Shown here: piece by piece, positions 30,387 through 39,430 of the stretch
How the letters are laid out: every line of letters begins with the position of its first letter
How positions within the stretch are numbered: position 1 is the stretch's first letter
DNA from: Saccharopolyspora phatthalungensis
GTDB taxonomy: Bacteria > Actinomycetota > Actinomycetes > Mycobacteriales > Pseudonocardiaceae
Reading direction: 5' to 3'
DNA length: 64,000 nt
Assembly: GCF_014203395.1 (NCBI RefSeq)
Contig: NZ_JACHIW010000002.1
Location: forward strand, 558,001-622,000
Program-made: the position numbers and the translations under genes
Notes under the pieces: generated by a model
Told to the model about the DNA's origin: nothing
Seen by the model: the letters and a program-made list of their open reading frames with translations, nothing else
The model's database searches: none

Positions 30387-30819
30387 GACGATCCCTTCCT
30401 TTCCAGGCTGAGAGACGACCCCGGTTCGTGGTCCGGCAAGTGCCTGCCCACCCGACCAAGACCCGAAATGCCTGCGATTTCGGCCAAGTTGATCGCAGTC
30501 CCCCGCGTAGAATTGCTCAATTCCATTTTCCCCCCAGGCTGTTGCTGCCCGCGGCGCAACCGCGTCGCGGCGATGGGCCCGCCGCCCACGCGATTCCGAG
30601 CCAGCGCCGAAGCGGCCAGAACGGTTGCCACGCAGACCATAAACGGCCCGGACGACCAGGGAAAACGGAGCCCAACCCATGTCACCCGTGAGGTGATTAA
30701 TCCTCACCTTTGGTGGCGTGCCGGCGGGGAGCACGAGTGTCGTAGCGTAGCGAGCCGATGATCCGGTCGGCGATCATCGAGGACGGGAACTCGTGAACCC
30801 CGCCGAGAGGAGCCGGACC
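30387..30819. promoter_or_regulatory. 433-base divergent intergenic region with an operator-like inverted repeat
   Basis: I see no gene between the cupin and the deaminase. GTGAGG...CCTCAC with an ATTAAT centre lies at 30688-30707, about 113 bases before the deaminase start, and is the best operator candidate. The remainder shows no clear structure. Confidence 0.45.
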
Positions 30820-31824
30820 GTGAGCGACCTGGACGATTTCCTCCTGAAGTTGCCGAAGATCGAACTGCACCTGCACATCGAGGGCACCCTCGAACCAGAG
30901 CTGAGGTTTCGGCTCGCCGAGCGCAACAACATCGAACTGCCGTACTCCAGTGCGGCCGAACTGCGGGCGAGCTACGACTTCGACGATCTGCCGTCCTTCC
31001 TCACCGGCTACTACGACGGCATGCGGGTCCTGCGCACCGAGCAGGACTTTTACGACCTCGCCTGGGCGTACTTCGAGAAGGCCGCGGGGCAGAACGTGCG
31101 CTACACCGAGATCTTCTTCGACCCGCAGGCGCACACCGGCCGAGGCGTCGCGTTCGACACCGTCATTCGCGGGCTGCGCCGCGCGCAACTCGATGGGCGT
31201 CGACTCCTGCACCTGCATGTGCAGCTGATCATGTGCTTCTTGCGGGATTACCAACCCGAGTTCGCGATGGCCACTCTGCTGGAATCGCTGCCGTACCGGG
31301 AGTGGATCGTCGGCGTGGGGCTGGACTCCGACGAGCGGGGCAATCCGCCGCGCAAGTTCGCCGAGGTGTTCCACCGCGCCCGCGAGGAGGGCTACCTGCT
31401 GACCATGCACTGCGACGTGGACCAGGAGAACACCACCGAGCACATCCGCCAGTGCCTGCATGAGATCGAGGTGGACCGCATCGACCACGGCGTGAACATC
31501 CTGACGGACCCGGAGCTACTGGCGGAGGCACGGCGGCGCCGCATCGGGCTCACCGCGTGCCCGATCTCCAACGGCTGGGTGAGCGACGGCCTGAAGGCCC
31601 CGGAGATCAAGCGACTCCTCGACGCCGGGCTGAAGGTCACCGTCAACTCCGACGATCCCGCCTACTTCGGCGGCTACGTAAGCGAAAATCTCGCCGCCGT
31701 GCAACGGGCCCTCGAACTGACCCGGCACGACCTCGTCCGGCTACAGCGCAACGCCGTCGAGTCCTGCTGGGCGCCGCCGGCGGTCAAAGACCGGATCAGC
31801 GCCGAACTGGACCGGTTGTGCTGA
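30820..31824 (+). CDS. Adenine/adenosine deaminase family protein
   Basis: This 334-residue amidohydrolase-fold enzyme removes the 6-amino group of a purine. The zinc ligands lie in ELHLHIEGT, TMHCDVD and NSDDPAYF, and the catalytic region includes DHGVNIL. SDDPAYFGGY and the short N-terminus resemble fungal Aah1-type adenine deaminases more than adenosine deaminases, so adenine is my first guess. GTG at 30820 is chosen because GAGAGGAG lies seven bases upstream; a GTG at 30793 is the alternative. It would act in purine salvage. Confidence 0.92.
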   Translation: MSDLDDFLLKLPKIELHLHIEGTLEPELRFRLAERNNIELPYSSAAELRASYDFDDLPSFLTGYYDGMRVLRTEQDFYDLAWAYFEKAAGQNVRYTEIFFDPQAHTGRGVAFDTVIRGLRRAQLDGRRLLHLHVQLIMCFLRDYQPEFAMATLLESLPYREWIVGVGLDSDERGNPPRKFAEVFHRAREEGYLLTMHCDVDQENTTEHIRQCLHEIEVDRIDHGVNILTDPELLAEARRRRIGLTACPISNGWVSDGLKAPEIKRLLDAGLKVTVNSDDPAYFGGYVSENLAAVQRALELTRHDLVRLQRNAVESCWAPPAVKDRISAELDRLC

Positions 31825-32114
31825 CTTTCGACCCGGCCGGATCCACCGTCCAGTAACCGCGGCTGGCAGAAAGTCGCCATATTTCGGGTGAAGCGCACTC
31901 GACCGACACCGGCCGTCCGGCGGGAGCAGTGGGGCAGACCCACAGGCAGCATCGATCCTAGGCCGTTCAACGCAATTCGGTCCGGGGGCAACGACGCGGC
32001 GTGACACGACCGGTTTGCGGCGCCGTAACAAAGAAGGGGCGGAGTCGATGTGTTGTACATCGAGTGATGAGTTGACCGTGGCGAGCTGACCGTCGCGAGG
32101 ATGGACGGGGCGGA

Positions 32115-32966
32115 GTGACTGATCCCAGGGGGCCGCTGGAGCGACTGCTCGACTCCGGGCTTGGTGTGCCTCCCGAGTTCGTCGACATCAACACCGAGGA
32201 GGTCTCGATCGCCCGGGTCTACGACTACCTCCTGGGTGGCAAGGACAACTTCGCGGTGGATCGTGCGGCGTGCGAGGCCATGATCGAGGTGGTCCCGGAG
32301 ACGCCGCTGCTGGCGCGGGCGAAAAGGTACTTCCTCCGCCAAGCCGTGCGGTACTTGGTGGGCGAGGCCGGGATCCGGCAGATCATCGACATCGGGTCGG
32401 GACTTCCCACCGCCGGGAACGTGCACGAAATCGCGCAAGAAATCGCCCCCGAGGCCCGCGTGGTCTACGTGGACAACGACCCGATCGTGCTCGCCTACGG
32501 GCGGGCACTGCTGGCCGACGATACCGCCACGACTGTGCTCAACGGGGATCTGCGCGAACCGGATACGATCTTCGACCATCCGGAAACCGAGCGGTTCATC
32601 GACTTCACCGAGCCGTTCGCGGTGCTGTTAAGCGGCATCCTCATGCACCTCGAAGACGAGGACAATCCCGAGGACGTGGCCGCCAGCATTCGCGATCGGC
32701 TCCCCAGCGGCGGCTACCTGCTGGTGTCGAACACGTGCGACACCGGCGAGCCGCGCGCCCGCGAACTGGCCCGCGTCTTCGCCGAGCACGGCATGGGAAG
32801 CCGCTGCTTCCGCGGGTGGGATGAGCAGATCCGCTACTTCGCCGACCTCGACCTGGTCGACCCCGGACTCGTGCCGAACAACGAATGGCGGCCCGGGAAC
32901 GACGTCCCCGATCCGGGCAACTCCGCGCACAAGTTGCACATCGGCGGTCTCGGCAGAAAGCCCTAG
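32115..32966 (+). CDS. DUF574-type S-adenosyl methyltransferase
   Basis: This 283-residue protein matches the actinobacterial DUF574 (PF04672) methyltransferase family: ARVYDYLLGGKDNFAVDR near the N-terminus, IIDIGSGLPT as SAM motif I, and VVYVDNDPIVL as motif II. These are abundant paralogues in actinomycetes, and their acceptors are mostly unknown. The GTG start at 32115 follows GGGGCGGA. The 290 bases upstream contain no gene. Confidence 0.9.
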   Translation: MTDPRGPLERLLDSGLGVPPEFVDINTEEVSIARVYDYLLGGKDNFAVDRAACEAMIEVVPETPLLARAKRYFLRQAVRYLVGEAGIRQIIDIGSGLPTAGNVHEIAQEIAPEARVVYVDNDPIVLAYGRALLADDTATTVLNGDLREPDTIFDHPETERFIDFTEPFAVLLSGILMHLEDEDNPEDVAASIRDRLPSGGYLLVSNTCDTGEPRARELARVFAEHGMGSRCFRGWDEQIRYFADLDLVDPGLVPNNEWRPGNDVPDPGNSAHKLHIGGLGRKP

Positions 32967-33022
32967 CATCGCATTAGAACACAAAGCGTATCCACTTTGG
33001 ACCAAGGTTCCTGGACGAGGCG

Positions 33023-34660
33023 CTAGTTTGGGTCGGGAGCCGCCGTCTCCCGCAACTGTCCGTCGGAGAGCCGCAGCCAGCGATCCACCTTGATCTGCCG
33101 GAGGAACCGCTCGTCGTGGCTGACCACCACGAACGCGCCTTCGTAGGCGTTGAGCGCGCTTTCCAACTGCCCGACGCTGACCAGGTCGAGGTTGTTGGTC
33201 GGTTCATCGAGCAGCAGCAGCTGGGGCGCCGGTTCGGCGAAAAGAACGCAGAGCAGGGTGGCACGCAACCGCTCGCCGCCGGAGAGCACCCCGACCGGAA
33301 GGTGCGCGCCGGAGCCCCGGAACAAGAAGCGGGCGAGCAGATTCATCCGCTGGGGCCCCAGCATCCCGGGCGCGAACGCCGCCAGATTCTCCGCCACGGT
33401 GCGGTGCAGGTCCAACAAGTCCAGCCGTTGGGACAGGTAGGCGACGCGGCCGTCGGCGCGTTTGGTACCGCCGCGCGCCAGTTCCACGTCGCCGTTGATC
33501 ACGCGCAGCAGCGTGGACTTGCCGACGCCGTTGGGTCCGGTCAGCGCGATCCGCTCAGGTCCCCGGATCGTCAGATTCACGCCGTCCTCGCCGAACAGGT
33601 CCCGCTCGCCGTAGCGGACCCGCATGCCCTCGCCGAGGAAGACGGTGCGTCCGGCCGGGACGCTTGTCCCGGGCAGTTCCAGCGCGATCTTCTCGTCGTC
33701 GCGCAGGGCGCGTCCGGCCTCGTCGAGGCGGGCCTTGGCCGCGCCGACCCGTGCGGCGTGCGTCTCGTTCGACTTGCCCGCAGACTCCTGCGCGCGGCGC
33801 TTCATCATCCCGGCGACAATCTTCGGCAAGCCGGCGTTGCTGATGTTGCGAGCGGCGTTGCCTGCCCGCCGCGCCGCCCGTTCGCGGGCCTGCTGCATCT
33901 CCCGCTTCTCCCGCTTGACCTCTTGCTCGGCGGTGCGCACGTTCTTCGCTGCGACCTGTTGCTCGGCCCGCACGGCTTCCTCGTAGTCGGTGAAGTTCCC
34001 GCCGTAGTACCGCAGCTCGCCCCGGTCGAGTTCGGCGATGCGGTCCATGCGGTCGAGCAACGCCCGATCGTGGCTGACCAGCAGCAGGCAGCCCCTCCAG
34101 TCCTCCAGCACGCCGTGGAGCTTGCGGCGTGCCGCAAGGTCGAGATTGTTGGTCGGTTCGTCGAGCAGCAGGACGTCAGGCCGCTTCAACAGCTGCGCCG
34201 CCAGTCCGAGGGAGACGACCTGACCGCCGCTGAGAGTGTGCAGGCGGCCGGTGAGGGTGACGTCTTCGAGGCCGAGCCGCTCCAGCTGCGCCCGGGTGCG
34301 CTCCTCGATGTCCCAGTCGTTGCCGATCGTGGCGAAATGCTCCTCGCTCGCGTCTCCGGACTCGACGGCGAGCAGCGCCTTGATCACCGGGGCGATCCCC
34401 AGGACCTCGGCCACGGTCAGCTCGCCGATGAAGGGCAGGCTTTGCGGAAGATAGCCGACCAGCCCCTCGACGGACACGCTTCCGCCGCTGGGGCGCAATT
34501 CGCCGGCGATCAACTTGAGCAGGGTGCTCTTTCCGGCCCCGTTCGGTGCGACGAGACCCGTGCGGCCGCCGCCCGTGGTGAACGACAGGTCCTGGAAGAC
34601 CGGGGTGTCATCCGGCCAGGAGAAGGAGAGATTCGAACAGCTGATGAACGCATCGGACAT
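33023..34660 (-). CDS. ABC-F family ATPase, antibiotic-resistance-like
   Basis: This 545-residue protein has two ABC cassettes and no membrane domain, so it is an ABC-F protein that works on the ribosome. Walker A motifs are APNGAGKST and GPNGVGKST, signatures are LSGGQ and LSGGE, and both Walker B regions read LLLDEPTNNLDL. The charged interdomain linker (about residues 225-300) is long, like ribosome-protection ABC-Fs that dislodge macrolides, lincosamides or pleuromutilins. Substrate class cannot be told from sequence alone. The ATG at 34660 has AGAGGACGA upstream. It is divergent from rtcB. Confidence 0.93.
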   Translation of the reverse strand: MSDAFISCSNLSFSWPDDTPVFQDLSFTTGGGRTGLVAPNGAGKSTLLKLIAGELRPSGGSVSVEGLVGYLPQSLPFIGELTVAEVLGIAPVIKALLAVESGDASEEHFATIGNDWDIEERTRAQLERLGLEDVTLTGRLHTLSGGQVVSLGLAAQLLKRPDVLLLDEPTNNLDLAARRKLHGVLEDWRGCLLLVSHDRALLDRMDRIAELDRGELRYYGGNFTDYEEAVRAEQQVAAKNVRTAEQEVKREKREMQQARERAARRAGNAARNISNAGLPKIVAGMMKRRAQESAGKSNETHAARVGAAKARLDEAGRALRDDEKIALELPGTSVPAGRTVFLGEGMRVRYGERDLFGEDGVNLTIRGPERIALTGPNGVGKSTLLRVINGDVELARGGTKRADGRVAYLSQRLDLLDLHRTVAENLAAFAPGMLGPQRMNLLARFLFRGSGAHLPVGVLSGGERLRATLLCVLFAEPAPQLLLLDEPTNNLDLVSVGQLESALNAYEGAFVVVSHDERFLRQIKVDRWLRLSDGQLRETAAPDPN

Positions 34661-34920
34661 GGAATCGTCCTCTGAACTCCCTCGTTCCCGGCCCCTTGTC
34701 TCCCACCGTAGCAACAGCCGCCCGGATAGTCGGGACGGGGTAAGCCACCATTGCGCCGCCGCGCATGAGGCGAGACCATCGAATGTCCCAATAGGACACT
34801 CCGAGCCGGAAGATCACCGGCGGGCACCGTGGTCGGTGTTCAAGGCGACTAATTCGCTGGCGTGGCGCGCCGCAACACGTGATCATTGGTACGCCAAGTT
34901 CCCGAGAGGCAGGAAGAACG
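34661..34920. promoter_or_regulatory. Divergent promoter region of ABC-F and rtcB genes
   Basis: These 260 bases separate the two start codons. TGTCC-CAATA-GGACA (34784-34798) is a small inverted repeat. ABC-F resistance genes are often controlled by a leader peptide and attenuator; I found no convincing leader ORF here. Confidence 0.4.
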
Positions 34921-36111
34921 ATGTACGCGGCAGTTGAGGGTGCGAAGGTACCGATCCGGATGTGGGCAGAGCCGCACTCGGTGGAAGACGCCGCGCTGCG
35001 CCAGTTGCACAACGTCGCCAACCTACCCTGGGTCCACGGCCTGGCCGTGATGCCGGACGTGCACTATGGCAAGGGAGCGACCGTCGGCAGCGTGATCGCC
35101 ATGCGCAACGCCGTGTCCCCGGCCGCCGTCGGAGTCGACATCGGATGCGGGATGAGCGCGGTGCGTACCTCGCTGACCGCTGCCGACCTGCCGGACGACC
35201 TCGGTCGGCTGCGGCGGCGGATCGAATCGGCGGTGCCCGTCGGCTTTGCCATGCACCGCACGCCGGTGAAACCGTCGCGCGTGCCGGGCCGGGGCGGCTG
35301 GCAGGAGTTCTGGTCGGCCTTCGGAGAGTTGCATCCGGGCGTGCAGAACTTGCAGGACCGGGCGCGCGCACAGATCGGCAGCCTGGGTGGCGGCAACCAT
35401 TTCATCGAGGTCTGCCTGGAGCAGGGCGGCCCGGACGCCGACCGCGTGTGGCTGATGCTGCACTCCGGCTCCCGCGGAATCGGCAACGAACTCGCGAAGC
35501 GGCACATCGACATCGCGCGACGCCTCCCCCACAACGCGGACCTGCCGGATCCTGATCTCGCGGTGTTCGTCGCGGGCACGCCGGAAATGCGGGCATACCG
35601 CCGGGACCTGTTCTGGGCTCAGGACTACGCGGCGCGCAACCGCGCCACGATGCTGAGCCTGGTGCAGCGGGCCCTGGCCGAAACGGTGCCGGGGACCGGG
35701 TTCGACACGCCGATCTCGTGCCACCACAACTATGTGGCCGAGGAGAACTACGACGGGGTCGACTTGCTGATCACCCGCAAGGGCGCGATCCGGGCAGGCG
35801 CGGGTGATCTCGGCATCATCCCGGGCAGCATGGGCACCGGATCCTACATCGTGCGCGGCCTCGGCAACGAGCAGTCGTTCCAGTCGGCTTCGCACGGCGC
35901 CGGTCGGCGCATGTCGCGAACCAAGGCTCGGAAGACGTTCACGTCCGCCGACCTGGCGACGCAGACCGCCGGCGTGGAATGCCGGAAGGACACCGGCGTG
36001 GTGGACGAGATCCCGGCCGCCTACAAAGACATCGAATCGGTGATCGCAGCGCAGACCGATCTCGTCGAGGTGGTCACGCATCTGAAGCAGGTCGTGTGCG
36101 TCAAGGGATGA
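34921..36111 (+). CDS. rtcB: RNA-splicing ligase RtcB family protein
   Basis: This 396-residue enzyme joins RNA 2',3'-cyclic phosphate or 3'-phosphate ends to 5'-OH ends using GTP and Mn2+. The metal and guanylate residues appear in MPDVHYGKG, VGVDIGCGM, GGGNHFIEV, HSGSRGIG, CHHNY, and the nucleotidyl-His region SHGAGRRMSR. The length is typical. The start at 34921 follows GGCAGGAAGA; an upstream in-frame start at 34879 is less likely. No archease or RtcR regulator lies nearby. Confidence 0.95.
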   Translation: MYAAVEGAKVPIRMWAEPHSVEDAALRQLHNVANLPWVHGLAVMPDVHYGKGATVGSVIAMRNAVSPAAVGVDIGCGMSAVRTSLTAADLPDDLGRLRRRIESAVPVGFAMHRTPVKPSRVPGRGGWQEFWSAFGELHPGVQNLQDRARAQIGSLGGGNHFIEVCLEQGGPDADRVWLMLHSGSRGIGNELAKRHIDIARRLPHNADLPDPDLAVFVAGTPEMRAYRRDLFWAQDYAARNRATMLSLVQRALAETVPGTGFDTPISCHHNYVAEENYDGVDLLITRKGAIRAGAGDLGIIPGSMGTGSYIVRGLGNEQSFQSASHGAGRRMSRTKARKTFTSADLATQTAGVECRKDTGVVDEIPAAYKDIESVIAAQTDLVEVVTHLKQVVCVKG

Positions 36112-36670
36112 ACGGTCGGGTGTCTCGGCACCGCGGTGCGTCCTGCCGGGGCACCCGGCCGACCGGCCCGCCGGTCTCGCGGCCCCGGTGTGGCAATTAG
36201 GCCAACAGAATTGATCCAGAAATTCCGCCGGGCGACGAAGCCATGGCATGCGGCGTCTTCCACCGACTCGATCATTTCGGACAACGTCATTTTCCGGCGG
36301 CGCCCAATAATTGATCTCGCGATTAAAGATCGCTTTTTTAATTTCGATCTAGCTATGTGGACGATCGGCCTGCGGTAACCTATTCGAGGGGGTAACGATC
36401 TGTGACGATGTCCCCTGATTTCGCAGCGCCGATCAACAAACAAGGGGACTTACCGTAACGCAGCGACGGTGTCGATCTCACCTTGCGTGATGATTATTCC
36501 CAATTGGACATATCAACACAACCACGATCGTATGATCATGCATTTCTAAGGCTGCCGACCTGAATAACCGTGCTTACCGTTACGAATAGTCGCCTTCAGA
36601 TCTCGCGAGGCGATTTCGAAAATGATCTCAGACGCGGGATTCTCGCTCAACTGATCAAAAGGAGGCCCGA
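36112..36670. promoter_or_regulatory. AT-rich 559-base leader before the surface-protein gene
   Basis: No gene is visible. From about 36190 to 36660 the sequence is much richer in A/T than its surroundings. It holds GCGAT-TAAAG-ATCGC, repeated GGTAAC elements (about 36375-36396), and a long-range GTCCCCT (36410-36416) / AGGGGAC (36443-36449) pair. This could be a regulated promoter with a structured 5' UTR, or foreign DNA. I could not match a known riboswitch. Confidence 0.5.
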
Positions 36671-37273
36671 GTGTCTTCAACGCTTGTTCGCCTTGGCGGG
36701 ATTGCCGCCTTTGTGTTGGGTACTTCGATCGGCCTGACTCCCGTGGTGTACGCCCAAGGGAATTTGGCGACGCCACCACTGGTGTCCATGACCGACGAGT
36801 GCGATGGATCGGACGGCTGCCCAGGGCTGCCGCCGCTATGCAAGCCGGAAGAGTGCCCACCGCCGCCGTGCAAACCGGAAGAGTGCAAGCCGCCCTTCAA
36901 GCCTCCGGTGGCCGTGCCTCCACCGGCGCCCGCCCCGGCGCCCGCCCCGGCGCCCGCGCCCGCGCCAGCGCCAGCGGCGCCAGCACCCGCGGCACCCGCG
37001 CCTCAGACGCAGGCACCTGCGCAGACGCAGCGGCCAACGGCCAGGCCGACCCAGGTTCCGACGGCCAAGCCCGCCGTCCCGACGCAGGTGCCACAGGTCC
37101 CCCAGGTTCCCCAGGTGCCTGTGGGCGGTGTCCCGGCCGGTGGCGGAGCGACGGCACATGATGACGCCGACGTTTCCGGCCCGCTGATGGCGGCGGGTGG
37201 CGCGGCGCTCGTCGCTCTGGCTGCTGGTGGTGTTTACGTGTACCGGCGCCGGCGTGCCGAGGCCCGGCGCTGA
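36671..37273 (+). CDS. Secreted Cys/Pro/Ala-rich wall-spanning protein with C-terminal anchor
   Basis: This 200-residue protein has a signal peptide (cut likely after VVYA, about residue 28). A short Cys-rich head with repeated CKPEEC follows (about 48-75), then a long Pro-Ala and Pro-Gln-Val spacer (80-150), then a hydrophobic segment (about 168-190) and the positive tail RRRR. This is the plan of a surface protein whose head is pushed through the wall. No LPxTG is present. The GTG at 36671 has an excellent AAAAGGAGG. The class F sortase gene comes next, so it is the likely partner. Confidence 0.8.
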   Translation: MSSTLVRLGGIAAFVLGTSIGLTPVVYAQGNLATPPLVSMTDECDGSDGCPGLPPLCKPEECPPPPCKPEECKPPFKPPVAVPPPAPAPAPAPAPAPAPAPAAPAPAAPAPQTQAPAQTQRPTARPTQVPTAKPAVPTQVPQVPQVPQVPVGGVPAGGGATAHDDADVSGPLMAAGGAALVALAAGGVYVYRRRRAEARR

Positions 37274-37285
37274 TCGAGCCGGATT

Positions 37286-37316
37286 GGTGGTGTGCACTCC
37301 GGGAGTGCACACCACC
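37286..37316. terminator. Perfect 15-base inverted repeat between surface protein and sortase
   Basis: GGTGGTGTGCACTCC and GGAGTGCACACCACC flank a single G, 13 bases after the stop of the surface protein. It should form a very stable hairpin. It probably terminates or attenuates, so the sortase may be made at a lower level from read-through. Confidence 0.75.
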
Positions 37317-37389
37317 TATCCGAACGAATGGCCGCCAATCCGCGGAGCATCGTTGGCCGTGGAGGCAGTACCGGAGGCGGGGGTGGAGC

Positions 37390-37992
37390 GTGAGAGCCGC
37401 ATTTCTAGCCGTGTGGTTCACCTTGCTGCTGGCGGTGACGAGCCCGGCGAACTTCGGCCCGGCGGATGCGCGATCGACGCAGCCACCGACCGCGGCGACT
37501 GCGAACGCGCCCGGACCTGCCGGCCCGGTTGGGCCGGTTCCGGGCGATCCCTATCCGGTCAGGATCTCGATACCGGCCATTCGAGTGACATCTACTCTCG
37601 TGCCCCTGGGCTTAACCCCAGATGGTTCCGTCGAAGTACCGCCGATCGAGAAACCCAAGCAGGCTGGTTGGTTCCAACCCGGTCCGGGCGCGGGCGAGGT
37701 CGGCCCCTTCGTCGTGCTGGGCCACGTCGACTCGTACACCGAGGCCGGTGTGTTCTACCGGCTGCGCGACCTCCGCATCGGCGACCGGATCAACGTCGGT
37801 CGCAGGGACGGATCACGGGTCACCTATCTGGTCGACCGCATCGACCGGGTCGCCAAGAACCGGTTCCCCACCGACGCCGTGTACGGCAACGTCACTCGCC
37901 CCGAGATCAGGCTGATCACGTGCGGCGGGGATTTCGACGAGTCCCGGCGCAGCTACGAGGACAACGTGATCGTGTTCGGCCATCTGGCCTGA
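37390..37992 (+). CDS. Class F sortase
   Basis: This 200-residue transpeptidase is anchored by an N-terminal hydrophobic segment (about residues 3-18), followed by a Pro-rich linker and the sortase barrel (about 55-198). The catalytic His is in VVLGHVDS, the Cys is in RLITCGG, and the Arg is in SRRSYEDN. The spacing and the GGDFDESRRSY tail are typical of actinobacterial class F enzymes. It should attach or process a surface protein, most likely the one encoded just upstream. The GTG at 37390 has GGTGGAG before it. Confidence 0.92.
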   Translation: MRAAFLAVWFTLLLAVTSPANFGPADARSTQPPTAATANAPGPAGPVGPVPGDPYPVRISIPAIRVTSTLVPLGLTPDGSVEVPPIEKPKQAGWFQPGPGAGEVGPFVVLGHVDSYTEAGVFYRLRDLRIGDRINVGRRDGSRVTYLVDRIDRVAKNRFPTDAVYGNVTRPEIRLITCGGDFDESRRSYEDNVIVFGHLA

Positions 37993-38127
37993 GTGCCCGT
38001 GCTGGCTTGCCGCGCGCGGACAGGCATGCGCTGGGATCGCTCGACGGCCGAGTGCCGATCGCCTCTGTGTCCACGCCTCGCCCGCGGAGCATCCTTGGGG
38101 TGCAGTCAGGTGAGGAGGTGCACCGCC

Positions 38128-38796
38128 TTGCCGTTCGAGAATCGGAGGGACGCCGGTCGTCGACTGGCGCAACAGTTATCGCACCTCAGGGGGGTGGACG
38201 CGGTCGTCCTGGGACTGCCTCGCGGTGGCGTGCCGGTGGCTTTCGAGGTGGCTCGGGCGCTGCACGCACCGTTGGACGTGATCGTGGTGCGCAAGCTCGG
38301 GGTTCCCACCCACCCCGAGCTCGGCATGGGTGCCATCGGTGAAGGCAACGTGCGCATCATCAACGACGAGGTGTTGTGGAAGACCGGGGTCAGCGCGAAG
38401 GACCTGGACGAGGTGGAACGGCGCGAACGGATCGAACTCGACCGGCGAGCGCGGTTGTTCCGCATCAACCGGCCGCGGGCCGACGTGACCGGCCGGACTG
38501 CCATCGTGATCGATGACGGCATTGCCACCGGTTCCACCGCGCACGCCGCGTGCCGGGTAGCCCGCGAGCAAGGCGCCGCCCGGGTGGTGCTGGCCGTGCC
38601 CGTGGCTCCACCACACGCCTTGGAACGGCTGGAGGAGGTGACCGACGAGCAGGTGTGCCTGGAGACTCCGGGGTGGTTCATGGCCATCGGGCAGTGGTAC
38701 CGGGATTTCGCCCCGACCCCCGACGCCGAAGTCGTCGAGCTGCTGCACCGGACCGACCAGCCCCAACGCGCACCAGAGGCTGATCGTGGGTCGTGA
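38128..38796 (+). CDS. Phosphoribosyltransferase family protein
   Basis: This 222-residue protein is a type I PRTase. The PRPP loop is TAIVIDDGIATGST, and LGLPRGGVPVA and VVRKLGVPTHPELGMGAIGEG are hallmarks of a stress-associated subfamily also found as a domain in DosR-regulon proteins such as Rv2030c. The likely start is TTG at 38128, because GAGGAGG lies nine bases upstream and the family usually begins at this point; longer in-frame starts exist. The true base acceptor is unknown. Confidence 0.85.
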   Translation: MPFENRRDAGRRLAQQLSHLRGVDAVVLGLPRGGVPVAFEVARALHAPLDVIVVRKLGVPTHPELGMGAIGEGNVRIINDEVLWKTGVSAKDLDEVERRERIELDRRARLFRINRPRADVTGRTAIVIDDGIATGSTAHAACRVAREQGAARVVLAVPVAPPHALERLEEVTDEQVCLETPGWFMAIGQWYRDFAPTPDAEVVELLHRTDQPQRAPEADRGS

Positions 38797-38915
38797 CGAC
38801 CCGGTTCCCGCACTGGCAATTCCGCTTACCGCGCAATGCAGTTCCGGGGTAGCCGGTCGAGTAAAGGTTCCCGCGGGGACCGATTCCGCTCTGTCCACGA
38901 CCGGGCCCCGCGGGA

Positions 38916-38983
38916 GCTCCTCCTGCTGTGGGGAGACAGGCGCTAGGAGGAGCGGCATGGGCCCCACCTGCGACGGGGGCCCA
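38916..38983. terminator. Two consecutive hairpins between convergent genes
   Basis: GCTCCTCCT (38916-38924) pairs with AGGAGGAGC (38945-38953), with an inner CTGT/ACAG stem. TGGGCCCC (38958-38965) pairs with GGGGCCCA (38976-38983). They lie between the ends of the PRTase and cold-shock genes and suit bidirectional termination. The near-palindrome GGTTCCCGCGGGGACC (38866-38881) lies just before them. Confidence 0.6.
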
Positions 38984-38995
38984 AGCTCGTGCGTC

Positions 38996-39430
38996 CTACT
39001 CGACGAGCCAGCCGTGTTTGCCGGCCAAAGCGACAACGCCGTCGCGAACCGATTGAACCTGCGCACCGGTCAGCTCGGGAAGTTCCTGAAGAAGCTGCTC
39101 GGTCACCTCGCTCCGCAATTCTTGCCGGGTCAGGACATCACACAGTTCCTCCGCGTCGACCCGAGTCGCGGTCGACGCGACGGGGACAACCTGGTTCGCG
39201 GACTCGGCCGCCTTGACAGCGCCGACGCCCACCACCTGGACACCGTACGCCTTGAGCCCGCGTTGTCCTTCCACTACCTCGAACGACACCTTGGTACCGA
39301 TCGCAAGCGGCTCCTCGCCGCCATCGACCCCGTTGACATGGAAGAACACGTCCTCCTGGGCACCGCCCTCCGGGGCGATGAAACCAAACCCGCGCTCTTC
39401 CTCGAACCGAACGATCCGACCAGTCAGCAC
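38996..39430 (-). CDS. Cold-shock domain protein with C-terminal extension
   Basis: This 144-residue protein binds single-stranded nucleic acid through an N-terminal cold-shock domain (residues 1-65) with RNP1 RGFGFI and RNP2 DVFFHV. The 75-residue extension ends in a helical region and is shared by a group of actinobacterial proteins, unlike the 67-residue CspA type. GTG at 39430 is favoured because VLTGRIVRF is the usual family beginning and GGAAGG lies upstream; longer in-frame starts up to 39553 exist. Confidence 0.9.
   Translation of the reverse strand: MLTGRIVRFEEERGFGFIAPEGGAQEDVFFHVNGVDGGEEPLAIGTKVSFEVVEGQRGLKAYGVQVVGVGAVKAAESANQVVPVASTATRVDAEELCDVLTRQELRSEVTEQLLQELPELTGAQVQSVRDGVVALAGKHGWLVE

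Noticed and set aside
33116..34675. 519-codon plus-strand frame opposite the ABC-F gene
   Set aside because: Antisense shadow of an unmistakable ABC-F protein.
36112..36670. c-di-AMP (ydaO-type) riboswitch in the AT-rich leader
   Set aside because: Some GGTAAC-like elements are present, but I could not fit the conserved core or pairings.
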